A DNA stretch of 64,000 nucleotides from JBEVJC01 sp040510375 (GTDB lineage: Bacteria; Bacteroidota; Bacteroidia; Chitinophagales; Chitinophagaceae): NCBI GenBank assembly GCA_040510375.1, contig JBEVJC010000012.1:513090-577089 (forward strand), given 5' to 3'. Each line of letters opens with the position of its first letter. Within the stretch, counting starts at the first letter, position 1. The position numbers and the translations under genes are program-made. The notes under the pieces were generated by a model, which did not search any database, was not told the origin of the DNA, and was given only the letters and a program-made list of their open reading frames with translations. This document shows positions 9,675-18,856 of this stretch, one piece after another.

Positions 9675-10811
9675 ATGAATTCAACTGCTTCAAAACTGAC
9701 TGCCTTCCTGCTCCTGTTATGTGGTATTTCCCCGGCCATTGACGCGCAGGTAGAACCTATCAATGTAGTCACCACAGCGGTCCCTTTTTTACGCATATCT
9801 CCTGATGCCCGTGCCGGTGGTATGGGTGAACTTGGTCTGGCCACTTCACCGGATGCCGCTTCCAATTTCTGGAATATGGGTAAGGTTGCATTTAACCAGA
9901 GCAAGGGTGGAATTTCAGCTACCTATACTCCATGGCTTAAACAATTGGTAAATGATGTTTACCTGTTGGCGGCTTCGGGATATTATAAACTGGATGATAT
10001 CCAGGCAGTGTCGGCCGGGATCCGGTATTTCAGTCTCGGAAATATCCAGTTCACTGACCAGAGCGGAAATCTTACCGGTAATGGTAAACCCCGTGAATTT
10101 GGACTTGATTTCGGTTACTCAAGAAAACTCTCCGATAAAATTGGCCTGGGTGTGGCCCTCCGGTATATCAACTCCGACCTTGCTTCAGGTGCATCTTCAG
10201 GTGGAGGAAATACGTACAAGGTTGGTAGCACTGTTGCAGGTGATATCGGACTTTATTACGATGGAAAAACAGAAGTAGGCGACGGATTCACGTTCGGGGC
10301 AGCTTTTACAAACCTTGGTGGTAAGATTGCCTACACAGATAACGCCGACCAGCGTGATTTTATCCCGGCAAACTTTGGTATTGGCGGTACCTGGAACAAG
10401 GCATTTGACGAACAGAATAAAATAACCCTGGGTGTTGACCTGAATAAACTACTGGTGCCTGCATTGAAGAGCAATGATCCTGCAGCGATCGCTGATTACC
10501 GCAGCAAAGGTGTTGTAAGCAGCTGGGGCAGCTCGTTCAGTGATTTCCCCGGACAAGCCAATGTTTCACTTGGTGCTGAATACTGGTACAATAACCAGTT
10601 TGCATTAAGGGCGGGATATTTCTTTGAAGACAAGAATAAAGGCAACCGTAAATATTTCACAGCCGGGATCGGTCTTAAGTACAATGTATTTGGATTGAAT
10701 TTCTCGTACCTGGCTCCTTCAGGTAGCGGGACAACCCGTAACCCTTTGTCCAATACCGTTCGTTTCTCGGTGCTGTTTGACCTTGATGGCGGATCTGAGG
10801 GCGGAGAATAA
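9675..10811 (+). CDS. porV: Type IX secretion outer membrane protein PorV (LptO)
   Basis: Outer-membrane beta-barrel that shuttles T9SS cargo from the translocon to the PorU attachment complex. The 378-residue protein has a signal peptide ending near DAQVEP, then the family signature VPFLRISPDARAGGMGELGLA and the repeated aromatic, alternating pattern of a 14-stranded FadL-like barrel (for example YTPWLKQLVNDVYLLAASG, ALRYINSDLASG). It ends with LNFSYLAPSGSG and a short acidic tail. In Flavobacterium porV lies with porU and gldJ; here it faces gldJ directly and no porU is present in the gap. A strong terminator follows. Confidence 0.93.
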   Translation: MNSTASKLTAFLLLLCGISPAIDAQVEPINVVTTAVPFLRISPDARAGGMGELGLATSPDAASNFWNMGKVAFNQSKGGISATYTPWLKQLVNDVYLLAASGYYKLDDIQAVSAGIRYFSLGNIQFTDQSGNLTGNGKPREFGLDFGYSRKLSDKIGLGVALRYINSDLASGASSGGGNTYKVGSTVAGDIGLYYDGKTEVGDGFTFGAAFTNLGGKIAYTDNADQRDFIPANFGIGGTWNKAFDEQNKITLGVDLNKLLVPALKSNDPAAIADYRSKGVVSSWGSSFSDFPGQANVSLGAEYWYNNQFALRAGYFFEDKNKGNRKYFTAGIGLKYNVFGLNFSYLAPSGSGTTRNPLSNTVRFSVLFDLDGGSEGGE

Positions 10812-10834
10812 TATCAGAACAGGTTAGTAAGATA

Positions 10835-10880
10835 AAAAGAGGCTGATTTCAAAAGTAATTTTGATTCAGCCTCTTTTGTT
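10835..10880 (+). terminator. Intrinsic terminator downstream of porV
   Basis: A perfect 12-bp stem (10835-10846 with 10866-10877), rich in GC in its core and bounded by an A-run on the left and a T-run on the right, about 24 bases after the porV stop. It separates porV from the ispF operon. Confidence 0.9.
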
Positions 10881-10994
10881 TACCGGAATATTATCCGGGC
10901 GTAATCCTGTTTGCCCTTTCTTCAGGACCTTACCAATAAAATCGTTTACAAAGTCGGTCTACCATTATTTTATAGATATTTGCAAAAAATAAAT

Positions 10995-11477
10995 ATGGGA
11001 TACCGCATCGGATCGGGCGTGGATTTTCATCAGCTGGCAGAAGGGCGTGATCTGTGGATTGGTGGCGTTAAAATCCCCCACCACAAAGGGTCGGTTGGGC
11101 ATAGCGATGCAGACGTACTGTTACATGCGATCTGTGATGCATTACTTGGTGCCCTTAGTCTCGGTGATATCGGGCAGCATTTTCCCGATACGGATAATAC
11201 CTTTAAAAATATCGACAGTAAAATCCTTCTTGCAAAAACAATGGAGCTGATCAATGCCAGGGGTTATGTGATTGTTAACATCGATTCTACCCTTTGTCTG
11301 GAAGCGCCAAAAATCAAACCATACGTATCACAGATGCAGGAGGTGATTGCGGGGATCTGCCAGGTAGATACCAACGATGTTTCCATTAAGGCAACCACTA
11401 CCGAAAAAATGGGATTTGTTGGTCGCGAAGAAGGGCTGGTAGCCTATGCTACTGTGCTGTTAAGCCACGAAGTCTGA
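10995..11477 (+). CDS. ispF: 2-C-methyl-D-erythritol 2,4-cyclodiphosphate synthase
   Basis: Cytoplasmic enzyme of the non-mevalonate isoprenoid pathway that cyclises CDP-methylerythritol phosphate with loss of CMP. The 160-residue length is normal. Visible motifs are GSGVDFH (metal-binding Asp and His), GHSDADVLLHAICDALLGA, DIGQHFPDTD, and KATTTEKMGFVGREEG. The start MGYRIGSG was chosen over an in-frame ATG 84 bases upstream because family members begin at this point. It follows the porV terminator and precedes dut by 81 bases. Confidence 0.96.
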   Translation: MGYRIGSGVDFHQLAEGRDLWIGGVKIPHHKGSVGHSDADVLLHAICDALLGALSLGDIGQHFPDTDNTFKNIDSKILLAKTMELINARGYVIVNIDSTLCLEAPKIKPYVSQMQEVIAGICQVDTNDVSIKATTTEKMGFVGREEGLVAYATVLLSHEV

Positions 11478-11545
11478 TCTGGTTTTTTGAAAGGTTCCGG
11501 CACGCACCGTATGTATTGAAGAAATAACGAAGCACACACAATCCT

Positions 11546-11553
11546 TATATTTG
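11546..11553 (+). promoter_or_regulatory. Possible -7 promoter box for dut
   Basis: TATATTTG matches TAnnTTTG exactly and ends five bases before the dut ATG. A TTG lies about 27 bases upstream, too far for a standard -33 box. If used, the transcript would be nearly leaderless. Confidence 0.35.
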
Positions 11554-11558
11554 TAACC

Positions 11559-12002
11559 ATGGCAATCACAGAAATAAAAATCATTAACCAGTCTAACCAC
11601 GGATTACCGGAATACGCCACCAGTGGCTCATCGGGGATGGATCTCCGGGCGAATATTGACCAGCCGGTAACCCTTCAGTCGCTGGAGCGTACCCTTATAC
11701 CCACGGGGTTATTTATAGAACTTCCGATTGGTTATGAAGCGCAGATCAGGCCAAGGAGCGGCCTTGCTATTAAACAGGGAATTACCTGCCTGAATACGCC
11801 CGGTACAATTGATGCCGATTACCGGGGTGAGATAAAAGTAATCCTCATTAATCTTTCAGACGGACCACAGGTCTTAGCCCCCGGCGACCGCATTGCCCAA
11901 ATGGTTATCCAGCAGGTGGAACAGATCTGCTGGAAGCTGGTACAGGAATTGGAAGCTACAGAACGTAATTCCGGCGGGTTTGGCCATACCGGTAAAAAGT
12001 AA
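11559..12002 (+). CDS. dut: dUTP diphosphatase
   Basis: Trimeric dUTPase that hydrolyses dUTP to dUMP, keeping uracil out of DNA and feeding dTMP synthesis. All five family motifs are visible in order within 147 residues: SGSSGMDLRAN, RPRSGLAIK, NTPGTIDADYRGEI, PGDRIAQMVI and the C-terminal P-loop-like RNSGGFGHTGKK, where the usual RGxGGFG start is RNSGGFG. The stop lies 10 bases before the DUF4292 lipoprotein start, so the two are likely cotranscribed. Confidence 0.95.
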   Translation: MAITEIKIINQSNHGLPEYATSGSSGMDLRANIDQPVTLQSLERTLIPTGLFIELPIGYEAQIRPRSGLAIKQGITCLNTPGTIDADYRGEIKVILINLSDGPQVLAPGDRIAQMVIQQVEQICWKLVQELEATERNSGGFGHTGKK

Positions 12003-12012
12003 ATCTCACCTT

Positions 12013-12828
12013 ATGATCAGATCAGTTGTTTTTACGGGCATTGTGGTTTTATTACTCGCGTCCTGCAGGTCCACCAAAAAGATCACAACAGCCATTGTGC
12101 GCAAAGATTCAGTGGCCACTGCGGGTCCAAAAATCGACGCACCCAAATTTGATTCTGCCAGTTTTATCCGTGAAACTGTGGCAAAACTTAATGCCAACCG
12201 GATTGAATACACCACATTTTCAGGTAAGGTGAATGTAGACTACCAGGGCACCGATGGAAAAAAATATGATGTGAATGCAAACATCCGCATGTACCGCGAC
12301 AGTGTAATCTGGATCTCGGTGACGGCGGTGTTTGGTATAGAAGGGCTGCGGGCCTACATTACAAAGGATTCGGTTAAACTGATCAATAAACAGGACAAGG
12401 TAGTCACGCTCCGGAGTGTGGCCTATCTCCAGGAGATAACAAAGTTGCCGTTGAGCCTGAGTACACTTCAGGAAATCCTGATTGGAAATCCGGTATTCCT
12501 TGACAGTAATATTGTTTCATTCTCCAAAAATGCAAATACGGTATCGCTGGTCTGCCTGGGTGAATTTTTTAAAAACCTGCTGACGCTGAACGACGAAAAC
12601 CGGATTGAAAACAGCAAACTGGATGATGTGGATACCAAACGCAGCCGGACCTGCAACCTGAGTTATTCCGACTATGAGACCAAAAAAGGCCCGGCCTTCG
12701 CCACCAAGAGACGGATCACGGTTTCAGAAAAAACCAATCTCGATATAAAGCTTGATTTCAAGTCGTACGATTTTAATGAAACGTTAAGTTTCCCATTCTC
12801 CGTTCCGAAAAATTATAAATCAAACTGA
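12013..12828 (+). CDS. DUF4292 family lipoprotein
   Basis: A 271-residue predicted lipoprotein of the DUF4292 family, found in Bacteroidota. The start MIRSVVFTGI gives a short signal with lipobox LLLASC; longer in-frame starts would overlap dut. The mature part resembles LolA/LolB-like beta proteins in its alternating strands (FSGKVNVDYQG ... ANIRMYRDSVIWISV), which suggests outer-membrane lipid or lipoprotein handling, but that link is inference. It lies between dut and the EnvC-like gene, an order often seen in the phylum, here without the TPR gene that often sits between them. Confidence 0.75.
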   Translation: MIRSVVFTGIVVLLLASCRSTKKITTAIVRKDSVATAGPKIDAPKFDSASFIRETVAKLNANRIEYTTFSGKVNVDYQGTDGKKYDVNANIRMYRDSVIWISVTAVFGIEGLRAYITKDSVKLINKQDKVVTLRSVAYLQEITKLPLSLSTLQEILIGNPVFLDSNIVSFSKNANTVSLVCLGEFFKNLLTLNDENRIENSKLDDVDTKRSRTCNLSYSDYETKKGPAFATKRRITVSEKTNLDIKLDFKSYDFNETLSFPFSVPKNYKSN

Positions 12829-12903
12829 TCATCATAATTTATCGGTACCGGAGGCGTTAAGGGAAGGTCTGCCATCACGTTTGTCCACGAAAAACACCAT
12901 TAA

Positions 12904-14235
12904 ATGAAAAGACTTCTTCAGACAATCATATTACTGCTTGCCACCGCAGGGGCCATGGCCCAGCCTCCGGAGACAAATGACAAAGCGGAGCTGGAACGCG
13001 AACGCCGCGAAATCCAGAATGAACTGAAGGAGATCCAGGGCATGTATAACCAGGTGAAGGGCCAGACCAAACAATCCCTCGGCCAGGTTAATATGATCAA
13101 CCGCAAGATCGTATTGATGGAGCGGCTGATCAACAGCAACAATAAAGAACTGCGTTATATCGACGACGATATTTACCGGGGCAACCTGGAAATCTACCGG
13201 CTTGAAAAAAACCTGGATACTTTAAAAGCACAATACGCAAGGACGGTGGTGTACGCCTATAAAAACAGGAGCAGCTTCGATTACGTGAATTTTATTTTCT
13301 CAGCAAATAGTTTTAATGATGCATTGCGGCGTATTTCTTACCTGAAGAGTTACCGCCAGTACCGCGAGGAGCAGGTGAGCACCATCCGCGAAACGCAGCA
13401 GCTTATCCGAAACAAACAGGAGCAGCAATTGGGAAGGAAACAGCAAAAGAGCACGGCCATTACAGAACAGACCAAACAACGCGGGGAACTGACCGAACAG
13501 AAAAAGGAAAAAGATGCAGTCGTAAATAAATTAAAGACACAGGAGAAAGAACTGCAGAAACAAATCGCCAATAAAAAGAAACGCGACCAGAATATTAAAA
13601 ATGCAATTACGGCAATAATCCGCCGGGAAATTGAAGCGGCTAAAAAAGAAGAGACCGCAAGGATCGCAGCAGCGAAGAAGGCCGAAGAGGAACGTAACAA
13701 AAGTGCAGCGGTGATAAATCCAACGAGGCCGGCAACCAATACCCCGACAGCTACTAAACCAGCTGTGATAGCAACAAAGCCGTTGGACAGGAGCTGGCTG
13801 GAGCTGAATGCAAAGGATGAGGCCCTGGGAAATGATTTTGCCAGCAACAAAGGGAAACTTCCCTGGCCGGTTGATCGTGCGATCGTTTCTATTCCGTTTG
13901 GTCCATATAGTATTAACGACCAGCTTAAAGGAAACAACCCGGGTATCACTCTGGTTACGCCATCTGCAGGCGTGCCGGTAAAAGCAGTGTTCGGTGGAAC
14001 GGTCTCCGCCATCCATAATTATGGCGACGGACTGGCGATTATTATCAAACATGGTAAATATTATACTACCTATAGTAATCTTTCGGGCGCTTCGGTTACC
14101 AAGGGCATGTCTGTAAAGACGGGCCAGGTTATCGGGAAAGCCGGAGATAATGAAGAGGGTAACGGCGGGCAGATCGACTTTATGCTGATGATCGAATCGA
14201 AAGAAACCAATCCTGCGGGATGGTTAAGAAGATAA
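12904..14235 (+). CDS. EnvC-like murein hydrolase activator (coiled coil plus degenerate LytM)
   Basis: Secreted periplasmic protein of 443 residues, probably an activator of cell-division amidases. After a signal peptide (residues 1-19) there is a long charged coiled coil to about residue 260, an Ala/Pro/Thr-rich linker, and a C-terminal LytM/M23 domain from about residue 318. The zinc ligands of active M23 peptidases are all changed: the HxGID position reads NPGIT, the AHL position reads SNL, and the PHLHFE position reads GQIDFM. Like E. coli EnvC it should therefore regulate rather than cut murein. It closes the dut-DUF4292 run and ends at a strong bidirectional terminator. Confidence 0.88.
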   Translation: MKRLLQTIILLLATAGAMAQPPETNDKAELERERREIQNELKEIQGMYNQVKGQTKQSLGQVNMINRKIVLMERLINSNNKELRYIDDDIYRGNLEIYRLEKNLDTLKAQYARTVVYAYKNRSSFDYVNFIFSANSFNDALRRISYLKSYRQYREEQVSTIRETQQLIRNKQEQQLGRKQQKSTAITEQTKQRGELTEQKKEKDAVVNKLKTQEKELQKQIANKKKRDQNIKNAITAIIRREIEAAKKEETARIAAAKKAEEERNKSAAVINPTRPATNTPTATKPAVIATKPLDRSWLELNAKDEALGNDFASNKGKLPWPVDRAIVSIPFGPYSINDQLKGNNPGITLVTPSAGVPVKAVFGGTVSAIHNYGDGLAIIIKHGKYYTTYSNLSGASVTKGMSVKTGQVIGKAGDNEEGNGGQIDFMLMIESKETNPAGWLRR

Positions 14236-14250
14236 TAATATCAACGTATC

Positions 14251-14295
14251 AAAAAAAATGCGGTCCTGCTGAATAGCGGGACCGCATTTTTTTAT
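14251..14295. terminator. Bidirectional intrinsic terminator between envC-like gene and bshA
   Basis: A stem of 18 base pairs including one G-U wobble (14252-14269 with 14276-14293), with an A-run on the left and a T-run on the right. It can terminate both the plus-strand EnvC-like gene and the convergent minus-strand bshA. Confidence 0.92.
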
Positions 14296-14323
14296 AAGTT
14301 AACCGGAATATTTAACGGATCCG

Positions 14324-15466
14324 TTAAATCACCGCAAGGCGGCTCTGGTTGTAACACCACTCGTATAATTTTTCGTACTGGGGAACGATATTCCCGATAT
14401 CATATTTTAATGCATGTGCTGAAGCGCGTTCCTTAAAACCTTTCAGCACCTCATCATTTTTCAGGATAGATAAAGATTGCTCCGTCATGGAATCAATATC
14501 ACCTACATTGGACATATAACCCGTATCGCCATTGATATTGATTTCACCAAGACCACCGGCATTGGTGGAGACTACAGGTACACCTGCGGCCATGGCTTCA
14601 AGCGCAGCGAGTCCAAAGCTTTCATAGTCGGAGGTAAGGAGGAACAAATCACCGATGGCGAGAATATCTTCCATCTGTTCCTGTTTTCCTACAAAACGGA
14701 TATCGTCAAAAACGCCAAGTTCACGGGCCAGGTCTTCCGCGGTAGAACGGTCCGGGCCATCACCCACAAACAATAATTTGGAAGGGATCTCCAGCTGGAT
14801 CTTGGCAAAAATCCGTACCACATCGTGTACGCGTTTGATCTTCCTGAAATTGGATGCATGGATAATAATCCGTTCACCATTTGGTGCAATTACCTTACGG
14901 AATGCATCAATTGGTTTGCGGCTGAAACGTTCTACATCCACAAAATTATAAATGACTTCGATTTCCTTTTCAATGGGGAAGATCTTGAAGGTTTCATCCC
15001 GCAGGTTTTGCGATACAGCGGTGATTGCATCACTCTGGTTAATGGAAAAGGCCACTACGGGAGCATAGGTCTTGTCACGCCCCACCAATGTAATATCCGT
15101 ACCATGAAGGGTAGTAATCACCGGTATCGAGCGACCTTCTTTTTCCAGGATCTTCTTTGCCATATATGCCGCTGATGCGTGCGGGATGGCATAATGTACA
15201 TGGAGAAGGTCCAGGTTATTGTTCTTGATCACGTCAACCATGGTACTGGCTAGTGCGGTCTCGTAGGGCGGGTAATCGAAGAGGGGATAGGTGGGTACCT
15301 GTACCTCATGATAAAATATATTCGGGATAAAGCCAGTGAGCCTTACCGGCTGCTGGTAAGTAATAAAATGAACGGAATGACCTTTTTGCGCCAGGGCCTT
15401 GCCCAGCTCGGTGGCCAATACGCCGCTGCCACCAAAAGTCGGATAACAAACTATGCCAATATTCAT
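14324..15466 (-). CDS. bshA: N-acetyl-alpha-D-glucosaminyl L-malate synthase
   Basis: GT4-family glycosyltransferase that makes GlcNAc-malate from UDP-GlcNAc and L-malate, the first step of bacillithiol synthesis. The 380 residues begin MNIGIVCYPTFGGSGVLATELG, the BshA N-terminal signature; LHVHYAIPHASAAY and HGTDITLVGRD follow. The C-terminal Rossmann half carries ESFGLAALEAMAAGVPVVSTNAGG, the nucleotide-sugar binding stretch. The ATG five codons into the longest frame was chosen to match the family start. bshB and bshC are not in the window. Confidence 0.94.
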   Translation of the reverse strand: MNIGIVCYPTFGGSGVLATELGKALAQKGHSVHFITYQQPVRLTGFIPNIFYHEVQVPTYPLFDYPPYETALASTMVDVIKNNNLDLLHVHYAIPHASAAYMAKKILEKEGRSIPVITTLHGTDITLVGRDKTYAPVVAFSINQSDAITAVSQNLRDETFKIFPIEKEIEVIYNFVDVERFSRKPIDAFRKVIAPNGERIIIHASNFRKIKRVHDVVRIFAKIQLEIPSKLLFVGDGPDRSTAEDLARELGVFDDIRFVGKQEQMEDILAIGDLFLLTSDYESFGLAALEAMAAGVPVVSTNAGGLGEININGDTGYMSNVGDIDSMTEQSLSILKNDEVLKGFKERASAHALKYDIGNIVPQYEKLYEWCYNQSRLAVI

Positions 15467-15582
15467 AATGATAAAATCCAATGAGGACCCTAAGTTAACA
15501 GTTTTGGGGGAGGAAGGTTCTGGGGATCCTAATTATTTAACACCGGGCAATATTGAATAAAGTTTAGTTAATCCTGCTTTAA

Positions 15583-16917
15583 CTATTCTCCAACCAGCTC
15601 ATCAATGGCGGCCTGTACCTTTTTAAACGGGAAAGAAGCCATTACTTTTTCCATCTGCGCGGCTATTTCCCTGGTATTGAGATTACCGATACTTCCCTCA
15701 TGGGTATGTTGGACATTGATATCGTAGGTAAATTTTCCGGCTTCAATGTCGAGTCCAACCTGTTTATAGGCATCCCTGAAAGCGGTACCGTTTACTACCA
15801 GTTTGTTCACTTCTTCCACACTGAACAGGTATTTATATTTTTCATCCTCCAGGATATTTTCCTGGATATTGATATTGGATAACATCAGTCCAGCCATTTG
15901 CAGGCAATGCCTTAATATACCAAAGGCCGGAAACAGGTGTTCCTTCAATAACTGCAGATCGCGGTGATAACCCGAAGGAAGATTGGTGGTCATCATCATA
16001 ATCTCGTTGGGTAATGCTTTCAGCCGGTTACAGTGCGAGCGGATCAGTTCAAAAACATCGGGATTCTTTTTATGCGGCATAATGCTGCTGCCGGTAGTCA
16101 GCTCAGGAGGGAAACTGATAAATCCAAAATTCTGGTTCAGATAAAGGCAGGCATCCATACTCAGCCTCGACAATGTATCGGCAATATTGGCGATCGACTG
16201 TGCAACTATCCGCTCGGCCTTACCCCTTCCCATCTGCGCGTATACCACATTATAATTCAGATCAGCAAAACCAAGCAGGCGGGTGGTGAGCTCCCGGTTA
16301 ATGGGAAACGAAGACCCATAACCTGCTGCAGAGCCCAATGGATTTTTATTTACCACTTCATAAGCAGCGCGCAGGGTCACCAGGTCGTCCACCAGGCTTT
16401 CCGCATATGCCCCGAACCAGAGACCGAAAGAGGAGGGCATGGCCAACTGCAAATGTGTATAACCGGGAAACAGGAACGATTTATATTTTTCACTTTGTGT
16501 TTGCAGGAGTTCAAAAAAAGGAAGCACCGCATTGGCTGTCTCCTCCAGTTCATGGCGGAGATAAAGTTTTATATCCACCAGCACCTGGTCGTTCCTGCTT
16601 CTTGCACTATGGATTTTTTTACCGGTATCACCCAGGCGTTCGGTGAGAAGCAGTTCAACCTGTGAATGGATATCTTCCACATCGTCCTGCAGTTTAAAAC
16701 CGCCGGCACCAACCTGTTTATAAATGTTCCGTAATTCAGCCTGCAATGATTTCCATTCAGCGTGGGTAAGAAGCCCCACTGATTCCAGCATCTGTGTATG
16801 GGCCAGTGAACCCAATACATCAAATGCGGCGAGGTACTGATCCATCTCCCGGTCCCTGCCCACGGTAAAAATTTCTACTTCCTTTAATGAGGCTGTATTT
16901 TTTTGCCAGAGTTTCAT
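15583..16917 (-). CDS. argH: Argininosuccinate lyase
   Basis: Last step of arginine synthesis, splitting argininosuccinate into arginine and fumarate in the cytoplasm. The 444-residue protein shows the fumarase/aspartase superfamily signature GSSIMPHKKNPD, the N-terminal DVEDIHSQVE and the SARSRNDQV stretch. It is the promoter-distal gene of the arginine operon, 27 bases after the argE-like gene. No terminator is seen between it and bshA. Confidence 0.96.
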   Translation of the reverse strand: MKLWQKNTASLKEVEIFTVGRDREMDQYLAAFDVLGSLAHTQMLESVGLLTHAEWKSLQAELRNIYKQVGAGGFKLQDDVEDIHSQVELLLTERLGDTGKKIHSARSRNDQVLVDIKLYLRHELEETANAVLPFFELLQTQSEKYKSFLFPGYTHLQLAMPSSFGLWFGAYAESLVDDLVTLRAAYEVVNKNPLGSAAGYGSSFPINRELTTRLLGFADLNYNVVYAQMGRGKAERIVAQSIANIADTLSRLSMDACLYLNQNFGFISFPPELTTGSSIMPHKKNPDVFELIRSHCNRLKALPNEIMMMTTNLPSGYHRDLQLLKEHLFPAFGILRHCLQMAGLMLSNINIQENILEDEKYKYLFSVEEVNKLVVNGTAFRDAYKQVGLDIEAGKFTYDINVQHTHEGSIGNLNTREIAAQMEKVMASFPFKKVQAAIDELVGE

Positions 16918-16944
16918 GCTGTTAATTTCAATGGCCTTGGCCGG

Positions 16945-18051
16945 TTACAGAATGGTATCCAGCATCCGGATATACAGTTCGATGCCTTCGCCAATTTCTT
17001 TTATATAAATATACTCATCTGCCGTATGGCTGCGTGCGGAATCGCCCGGTCCCATTTTCAGGGAAACGAACGGCATCAGTGCCTTATCGGAGGTAGTGGG
17101 AGATCCGTAGTAGCTGCGACCCAGACTGGTACCCGCTTTCACGATGGGGTGGTCCAGCGGGATCGATGTGGAACGAAGCCGCATACTCCGCGGTTTTACC
17201 TCCGACTTTACATTACCGCTGATCAGTCCGATCACGTCTTCAAATGAATACAATTCATTGATCCTGACATCCACCACAAAACGACAGGAATCCGGCACCA
17301 CATTATGTGCTTTGTTATCTGTTTCAATTACGGTTACATTCATCCGGGAAGGGCCCAGCAGCGGGGATATTTTTTCAAACTGGTAACTGTGAAACCAGTT
17401 GATATCTTCGATGGCCCTATAAATTGCATTCTCCCCTTCATTACGTGCTGCATGTCCGGCCTTACCACGGCTGGTACAATCAAGCACCATCAGTCCGCGT
17501 TCGGCAACTGCCATCTGCATGAGGGTAGGCTCGCCTACAATTGCAAAATCTATTTCCGGTAAATGAGGGAGCAGGAGTTCTATACCACCTGTGCCGGAGA
17601 TTTCTTCTTCGGCTGTGGCAGCAAATAAAAAATTATAGTTCAGGTCCGTCCGGTCGTAGTAATGTAGAAACACTGCCAGTAACGAAACCAGGCATCCGCC
17701 CGCATCATTCGATCCAAGTCCGAATAGTTTTCCATCCATCACCAATGGGTCAAACGGTGGATGGGTGTACTGGGGATTTGGTTTAACCGTATCATGATGT
17801 GAGTTAAGCAGGATCGTTGGCTTCTGTTTGTCGAAATGACGGTTTCGGATAAACACATTATTGGCGAGACGTTCGGCTTTCAAACCGCGGTCTTCCAGGA
17901 ACCGGACCAGTATGCCAGCGGTATTATCTTCCTGCTTGCTGAACGAAGGTGTGGCAATAAGTTGTTGGAGTAGCAACACGGCATCATCAGCCAGCCGGTT
18001 CAGGGCAGAAGGCTGCAGGTGTTCAAAATATGGTATTGTTGATCCGGTCAT
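16945..18051 (-). CDS. argE: M20 deacylase of the arginine pathway (acetylcitrulline/acetylornithine deacetylase type)
   Basis: Zinc-dependent M20 amidohydrolase of 368 residues, expected to remove the N-acyl group from acyl-citrulline. Metal and catalytic motifs are visible: LLNSHHDTVKP, GSNDAGGC, ATAEEEISG, and the C-terminal SHTADEYI. The start four bases after the argB stop was chosen; a longer frame would overlap argB by about 50 bases. Because the operon encodes an acyl-ornithine carbamoyltransferase rather than standard OTCase, the substrate is more likely an N-acylcitrulline than N-acetylornithine (inference). Confidence 0.85.
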   Translation of the reverse strand: MTGSTIPYFEHLQPSALNRLADDAVLLLQQLIATPSFSKQEDNTAGILVRFLEDRGLKAERLANNVFIRNRHFDKQKPTILLNSHHDTVKPNPQYTHPPFDPLVMDGKLFGLGSNDAGGCLVSLLAVFLHYYDRTDLNYNFLFAATAEEEISGTGGIELLLPHLPEIDFAIVGEPTLMQMAVAERGLMVLDCTSRGKAGHAARNEGENAIYRAIEDINWFHSYQFEKISPLLGPSRMNVTVIETDNKAHNVVPDSCRFVVDVRINELYSFEDVIGLISGNVKSEVKPRSMRLRSTSIPLDHPIVKAGTSLGRSYYGSPTTSDKALMPFVSLKMGPGDSARSHTADEYIYIKEIGEGIELYIRMLDTIL

Positions 18052-18055
18052 ATGA

Positions 18056-18856
18056 TTACTTACTGATCTCGTTGTCCAGTGTGATGGTTGTGCCGGCCGC
18101 GCCTTCAACCAGTTTATCCAGCTCTTCGGCGTTTCCGATGATCACTTTTTTCACACCACTTTTCAATGCAGTAAAGGCATTATCCATTTTTGGGATCATA
18201 CCTTCAAATATTTTTTGTTTTGTCTTGAGCCACTGATAATAGTCCGGACCGATCCGGGGGATCACCGTGTCATCATCATTTGCATCAAGAAGCACTCCGC
18301 GTTTCTCAAAGGAATAAATCAGTTCCACATCGTACTGGCTGCTCAATCCTTTTGCAAGTTCCTGTGCAATGGTATCGGCATTGGTATTTAACAGTTGCCC
18401 CTGCTGGTCATGGGTGATCGGGGCAAATACCAGGGCCAGTCCGAGTTCAAGCAGTTGTGCCACCAGGTTTGTATTTACCAGGTCCACATCACCTACAAAC
18501 CCATAGTCCATCAGCGCATTTTTCCTTTTATGGGCCAGGATGGAATCTCCATCAGCTCCGGTGAGGCCGAGTGCATTACAATTTTTTGACTGCAGCCTGG
18601 CTACGATATCCTTATTGATCTGGCCTGCATAAACCATGGTCACAATACGCAGTGTTTCCGCATCGGTGATGCGGCGGCCATCCACCAGGGTTTGTTGTAT
18701 GCCCATCTGTTCTGCCATCCGGGTGGCCAGTTTACCGCCTCCATGAACCAGGATTTTTTTCCCGTTAACGGAAGAAAAGGAATTCAGGAACTGGCCGAGC
18801 CTGGTATCATTATCAATAATGTTACCGCCGATCTTTATTATATATAATTTATCCAT
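18056..18856 (-). CDS. argB: Acetylglutamate kinase
   Basis: Phosphorylates N-acetylglutamate (or N-succinylglutamate) at the gamma carboxyl. The 266-residue amino acid kinase has IKIGGNIIDN at the N-terminus, VHGGGKLATRMAEQMG as the glycine-rich substrate/ATP loop, and NTNADTIAQELA for the acyl-glutamate site. Its start overlaps the end of the carbamoyltransferase gene by 8 bases, and its stop is 4 bases from the argE-like start, pointing to translational coupling. Confidence 0.93.
   Translation of the reverse strand: MDKLYIIKIGGNIIDNDTRLGQFLNSFSSVNGKKILVHGGGKLATRMAEQMGIQQTLVDGRRITDAETLRIVTMVYAGQINKDIVARLQSKNCNALGLTGADGDSILAHKRKNALMDYGFVGDVDLVNTNLVAQLLELGLALVFAPITHDQQGQLLNTNADTIAQELAKGLSSQYDVELIYSFEKRGVLLDANDDDTVIPRIGPDYYQWLKTKQKIFEGMIPKMDNAFTALKSGVKKVIIGNAEELDKLVEGAAGTTITLDNEISK

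Noticed and set aside
13350..14012. A 220-codon minus-strand frame opposite the EnvC-like gene
   Set aside because: Serine, cysteine and phenylalanine-rich composition is the mirror of the charged coiled coil on the other strand.
16033..16665. A 210-codon plus-strand frame opposite argH
   Set aside because: It covers the conserved argH active-site region in antisense and has no coding motif.
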